Source of the DNA: CAJQQY01 sp964352225
GTDB taxonomy: Bacteria; Bacteroidota; Bacteroidia; Chitinophagales; Saprospiraceae
Length of the DNA: 7,594 nucleotides
NCBI GenBank assembly: GCA_964352225.1
Contig: CAYGRM010000328.1
Coordinates: forward strand, 1-7,594
Reading direction: 5' to 3'
The translations under genes and the position numbers were made by a program. Numbering within the stretch: the first letter of the stretch is position 1; each line of letters opens with the position of its first letter. The notes under the pieces were generated by a model, which was not told where the DNA came from, searched no databases, and saw only the letters and a program-made list of their open reading frames with translations. Positions 4,772 through 7,594 of the stretch are shown here, one piece after another.

Positions 4772-6847
4772 TCAGGCAGATACTATTTTCAGCATTCGCT
4801 TTATAGCCTTCTCCTGATGATAATGACTAATATGGCAAAAAAGATCACTTTGTTCTAGATCCAAAGACCCATCTTCAAGTGCATAAAGATCATTCAACTC
4901 AAAATAACCGATACCTCTTTTTTTGCAACTAACTGCAAGTAATTGATTAATTATCCTAGTAGCCTCTACTCGTTGACTTAGCGAACCCTGAATAGGATAT
5001 TCTTCTGATTTGTAATTGGGGCCATCCATTGGCGGTATAACTCCCATTATACTAACACTAGGCATCGTGTCTTCTGTTATCTCAATAATTTTTTTAAGAT
5101 ATTGATCAATTAACTTTTCAATAACTTGAGTTAAGCTATTTTCTTCATTAACATATTTATAAATATGACTTCTCACATCAATTTCGCCAAATACAAATAG
5201 GACAGAATCTCCATTTTTAACTCCCTGTTTTTCAAGAAATCCTTTAGAAAATTCCTCTCCAAAACTAAACCCATGCATCGTTTTACTGCCTAGGTGATGA
5301 GTGAATTGATAGTCGAATTCTACACTCGGATGATACCTTTTAATATCGAATAAAATATGAGACCTACAGCCCAATTCCTTATTTGGCGTAAGCGTTAGAA
5401 GTGAATGACTATCTCCTATCAAATGAAGTGTCTTCCCCTTAATTTCATTGATAGCAATTAAATTGATATCTTCAGTAAAACGAGATACCATTGGAAGTAC
5501 AGGTTGTAATTCTGTTAGTTCTTCGCCCAATAGGATTTGATTTGTTAAGTTCGATTTGATATCTGTTATTAGCGATACGTTTAAGGTGAAAAACAAACCC
5601 TGCATTCGAACTGTTTCTGCTAAATTATGATGACTAAATTCTTTATTTAAAATTGCTTTTTGAAATATTCCTTGATAAACTAGATCAAATGAAATTTGCT
5701 GATAGAGTAACATTGCTTCACAAAAAATAATTGCTTCATTCGTAATTAAACCTTTTTCATGAAGTCCATTAATTATAGAAACAGAATCATAAAAAGAAAC
5801 CTCTTCATCTATAGCATGATACTCTACTCTGCAGACTCCCTTATCCATTTTCTCTATTTCTTCTTCAAGGCTTGGGTGTGCAACAATAATTGTGGGCGTT
5901 TTAAATCCTTCTAACTTCAAGCCCCATTCAAAAGCTGTGCGATCAAACAGAAAAGTTATAAGTGTTGGTTGTTTGATAAACCAGATTCTTTTTAAAGACT
6001 CCTTTAAAGGTGTCGATGGTAATTCACTTTCAGTCAACGCTTTTTTTTCTATAGGAATATCTCTTTTGATTTGAGCAATAGTAAGATTGTCTTTTTGGAT
6101 AGTAAGCGTTGGGTATTTATCTAGATTAGAGAGACTATATCCAAATTCGTTAATCTTATTTTCATACTTGTTAATCAGTTTTTCTCTATAAGAATTTCTT
6201 GTTCCTTCCCAATGATTAGGAGTTAACCATGTTTTAAAATATTTCTCGTTTTTATCTTGAAAGGAGTTATCGTAGTTTATTTTTATTGATAAAAAGCCCT
6301 CTATTTCTGTAAGTATTCTTTCAGGATTTTTGGCAAAATATTCATAACTAAAAAATAATTCATTTTGGATGTAAGGTTTATCTTGTTGATAAATTTCATA
6401 AGCTTTAATCCAATGGTCAATTAATTCTTCTCCTGATGTTTGTGTCCATTTATTGGTAGCTAATGAAACGGGAACAGGATGTCTGATGATATTTATGAAA
6501 TAGGCTTCAGGAAATAGGGCTTGTAGAAATCTCATTCGAATGATATTGGGTGGAGATTTTTCAGACCAAACAGCTTTATTAACATCCCAATATGAACCCC
6601 ATTCTTTTAATAAACGTTCTCTATTCTGAGGCGTTACTAATGGAGAGTTTTCATCTAGTGCCCCCTCTCCATGGAAAGCGAATCTACCTGCTGCCCCCAT
6701 TTCATCAGAATTTTTACAAACTGTTTGAATATTTACTCCTTCATCGTGAATAATTCCTGAAACATCTTGTGAATGGCCAATTATATTATTTAAAGCCGTA
6801 GTCCCACTTCTATGTAATCCACCTATAAATACAATCTTTCTTTTCAT
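4772..6847 (-). CDS. Sulfotransferase / SGNH-hydrolase-like fusion protein
   Basis: A 691-residue protein with no signal peptide, so probably cytoplasmic. Residues 1 to about 240 form a PAPS-dependent sulfotransferase domain. The 5'-phosphosulfate loop GLHRSGTT is at 10-17, and the 3'-phosphate site FINIIRHPVPVSLA is at about 117-130 (Arg122, Ser128). WSEKSPPNIIR at about 94-104 and FSYEYFAKNPERIL at about 166-179 are typical of the bacterial Sulfotransfer family. Residues about 270-470 match nothing I recognise. Residues about 472-691 resemble an SGNH hydrolase: GDSHS at 478-482 (block I, Ser480), VFGEIDVR at 552-559 (block III-like, with Glu-Ile-Asp instead of the usual Asn-Asp), and DLFCHIS at 668-674 for the catalytic Asp/His block (His672, with His675 as an alternative). 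It probably transfers sulfate to a glycan or lipid and adds or removes an acyl group; the substrate is unknown. A -7-like element lies just upstream, suggesting separate transcription. Confidence 0.8.
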   Translation of the reverse strand: MKRKIVFIGGLHRSGTTALNNIIGHSQDVSGIIHDEGVNIQTVCKNSDEMGAAGRFAFHGEGALDENSPLVTPQNRERLLKEWGSYWDVNKAVWSEKSPPNIIRMRFLQALFPEAYFINIIRHPVPVSLATNKWTQTSGEELIDHWIKAYEIYQQDKPYIQNELFFSYEYFAKNPERILTEIEGFLSIKINYDNSFQDKNEKYFKTWLTPNHWEGTRNSYREKLINKYENKINEFGYSLSNLDKYPTLTIQKDNLTIAQIKRDIPIEKKALTESELPSTPLKESLKRIWFIKQPTLITFLFDRTAFEWGLKLEGFKTPTIIVAHPSLEEEIEKMDKGVCRVEYHAIDEEVSFYDSVSIINGLHEKGLITNEAIIFCEAMLLYQQISFDLVYQGIFQKAILNKEFSHHNLAETVRMQGLFFTLNVSLITDIKSNLTNQILLGEELTELQPVLPMVSRFTEDINLIAINEIKGKTLHLIGDSHSLLTLTPNKELGCRSHILFDIKRYHPSVEFDYQFTHHLGSKTMHGFSFGEEFSKGFLEKQGVKNGDSVLFVFGEIDVRSHIYKYVNEENSLTQVIEKLIDQYLKKIIEITEDTMPSVSIMGVIPPMDGPNYKSEEYPIQGSLSQRVEATRIINQLLAVSCKKRGIGYFELNDLYALEDGSLDLEQSDLFCHISHYHQEKAIKRMLKIVSA

Positions 6848-6879
6848 ATTTATTCACCGAATCTACTAAAGTTCTAAGA

Positions 6880-6887
6880 CAAAATTA
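6880..6887 (-). promoter_or_regulatory. Candidate -7 element for the sulfotransferase/SGNH gene
   Basis: On the minus strand TAATTTTG matches TAnnTTTG exactly and lies 32 bases before the ATG at 6847, giving an expected leader of about 25 bases. No TTG is present at the normal upstream distance, so strength is uncertain. It would allow transcription independent of the T9SS cargo gene that ends at 6942. Confidence 0.4.
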
Positions 6888-6910
6888 TCCTAATTAAAGA
6901 CATAATATAT

Positions 6911-6931
6911 AGGGATACAATTTGTATCTCT
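6911..6931. repeat. Short quasi-palindrome after the T9SS cargo gene
   Basis: GATACA (6914-6919) and TGTATC (6923-6928) form a 6-base-pair stem with a 3-base loop. AG/CT flanks extend it past one imperfect pair. It lies 11 bases beyond the stop of the minus-strand cargo gene. No T-run follows on the minus strand, so it may be a weak terminator, an RNA 3'-end stabiliser or chance. Confidence 0.35.
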
Positions 6932-6941
6932 TGTTTCATGA

Positions 6942-7594
6942 TTACTTAACAATGAATCGTTTAGTCTGACTTTTTCCTTTAGCAAATTTAACATTAACGA
7001 CATACATTCCTGATTCAGCATTTGGTAAACCCATATGGAAAGTATTATTTCCTTTATCAATAGTTACTTTTTTGCTAGCCACCAATTGTCCATTAAAGTG
7101 GTGGATAAATATCTCCGCCTTATTTCGACTTCCTGCAGAGATTACTATATTGACAAAATTATCAGTTACAATATTTGGAGCAATATCTTTCAGCGTTGTT
7201 TTGTTTTCCTCATTAATCATAATGGCAATCGTTTTGGAAAAATCACTAGCACCATCATAATCAATTTGCTTTAACCGATAGTAATACCATTGGTTAGATT
7301 CCACATTTATTTCTTCAAATTCGTAATTAACCGCTTGGTTAGAATTTCCTTTACCAGGTACCCAACCAATTTTATTATAGGTAAAAGTGTTAGTACTTCT
7401 CTGCACCTCAAACCCTTTATTATTTGTTTCGCTTTCCGTTCTCCAGAATAGTTTGATTACCCCATTTTCTTCTCTTACACCAAATTCAGATAATTCAACT
7501 GGAAGTATAGTTTGAGATGTCGAAGGAGTTGGAGTTGGCGTCAAAGAGGAACTAGGACTTTGAGAAACGGAAACCGAAGGAGTTGGTGTCAAAG
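6942..7594 (-). CDS. C-terminal part of a T9SS-exported protein (5' end outside window)
   Basis: The frame is open to the right edge, so only the last 217 or so codons are present; the TTG at 7592 is not a credible start. The first 29 or so visible residues are a Ser/Thr/Pro linker with LTPTPS repeats. Next comes a fibronectin-III-like domain of about 95 residues beginning PVELSEFGV, with FWRTESETNNKGFEVQRS and YYYRLKQIDYDG, the arrangement that commonly precedes sorting domains in Bacteroidota. The last 80 or so residues (DIAPN..., GSRNKAEIFIHHFNGQLV, SGMYVVNVKFAKGKSQTKRFIVK split across strands) form a type A T9SS sorting domain. In the family, this domain is recognised and cleaved by the T9SS sortase PorU after export, leaving the protein on the surface or released. 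The catalytic or adhesive part lies upstream outside the window, so the protein's job cannot be stated. Confidence 0.92.
   Translation of the reverse strand, partial: LTPTPSVSVSQSPSSSLTPTPTPSTSQTILPVELSEFGVREENGVIKLFWRTESETNNKGFEVQRSTNTFTYNKIGWVPGKGNSNQAVNYEFEEINVESNQWYYYRLKQIDYDGASDFSKTIAIMINEENKTTLKDIAPNIVTDNFVNIVISAGSRNKAEIFIHHFNGQLVASKKVTIDKGNNTFHMGLPNAESGMYVVNVKFAKGKSQTKRFIVK
7521..7594 (-). repeat. TPTPS-coding repeat running off the right edge
   Basis: The plus-strand stretch 7521-7546 and the stretch 7575-7594 share the CGAAGGAGTTGG start and the GTCAAAG end. The first copy has 6 extra bases, which add one Thr-Pro pair (LTPTPTPS versus LTPTPS). The copies are separated by a serine-rich spacer, and the second is cut by the window edge, so more copies probably lie beyond. 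It encodes a flexible linker likely to vary in length through slippage or recombination. Confidence 0.7.

Noticed and set aside
7035..7274. Plus-strand open frames opposite the T9SS sorting domain
   Set aside because: They are antisense to a well-recognised sorting domain and show no signature of their own.
1..7594. CRISPR array, insertion sequence, phage or defence island
   Set aside because: No spaced direct repeats, transposase or integrase motifs, or defence-type genes were found on either strand. Although a tRNA gene is present, no duplicated tRNA 3' end was noticed that would mark an integrated element.

Overview
The window looks like a chromosomal segment of a Bacteroidota bacterium. 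The evidence is the low GC content, promoters of the Bacteroidota type (TTG or TTTG, a spacer of about 20, then TAnnTTTG), start codons without clear Shine-Dalgarno sequences, a signal peptide ending in SQ, and a type IX secretion (T9SS) C-terminal sorting domain. The Ser/Thr/Pro linker before the sorting domain would fit a Saprospiria-like gliding or filamentous lineage, but that finer placement is only a guess.

Left part (1-1850). A secreted protein with a YqaE/Pmp3-like C-terminal membrane hairpin (53-508) is followed by a strong hairpin terminator (522-594). Next comes a small DUF2752 membrane protein (619-972). It converges, with a gap of only 4 bases, on an MtfA-like membrane-anchored peptidase homologue on the minus strand (977-1849). 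The metal-binding residues of that homologue appear to have been lost.

Middle (1850-4424). A single tRNA-Phe(GAA) gene has its own promoter and an intrinsic terminator, which probably also stops transcription arriving from the other strand. Beyond it lies a likely two-gene minus-strand unit: a short Omp85-type outer-membrane barrel protein with one POTRA domain (3024-4424), then NAD kinase nadK (2091-2972).

Right part (4425-7594). A gene-free stretch of 347 bases separates the Omp85 gene from a 691-residue protein that joins an N-terminal PAPS-dependent sulfotransferase domain to a C-terminal SGNH-hydrolase-like domain through about 200 unassigned residues. Upstream of it, and cut by the window edge, is the C-terminal end of a T9SS cargo protein with a TPTPS-rich linker.

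Most of the genes act at the envelope: export through T9SS, outer-membrane barrel, inner-membrane proteins, and probable glycan or lipid sulfation and (de)acylation. The housekeeping genes tRNA-Phe and nadK sit among them. There is no defence system, CRISPR array, insertion sequence or phage. The most unusual items are the sulfotransferase/SGNH fusion and the MtfA homologue with a degraded active site.
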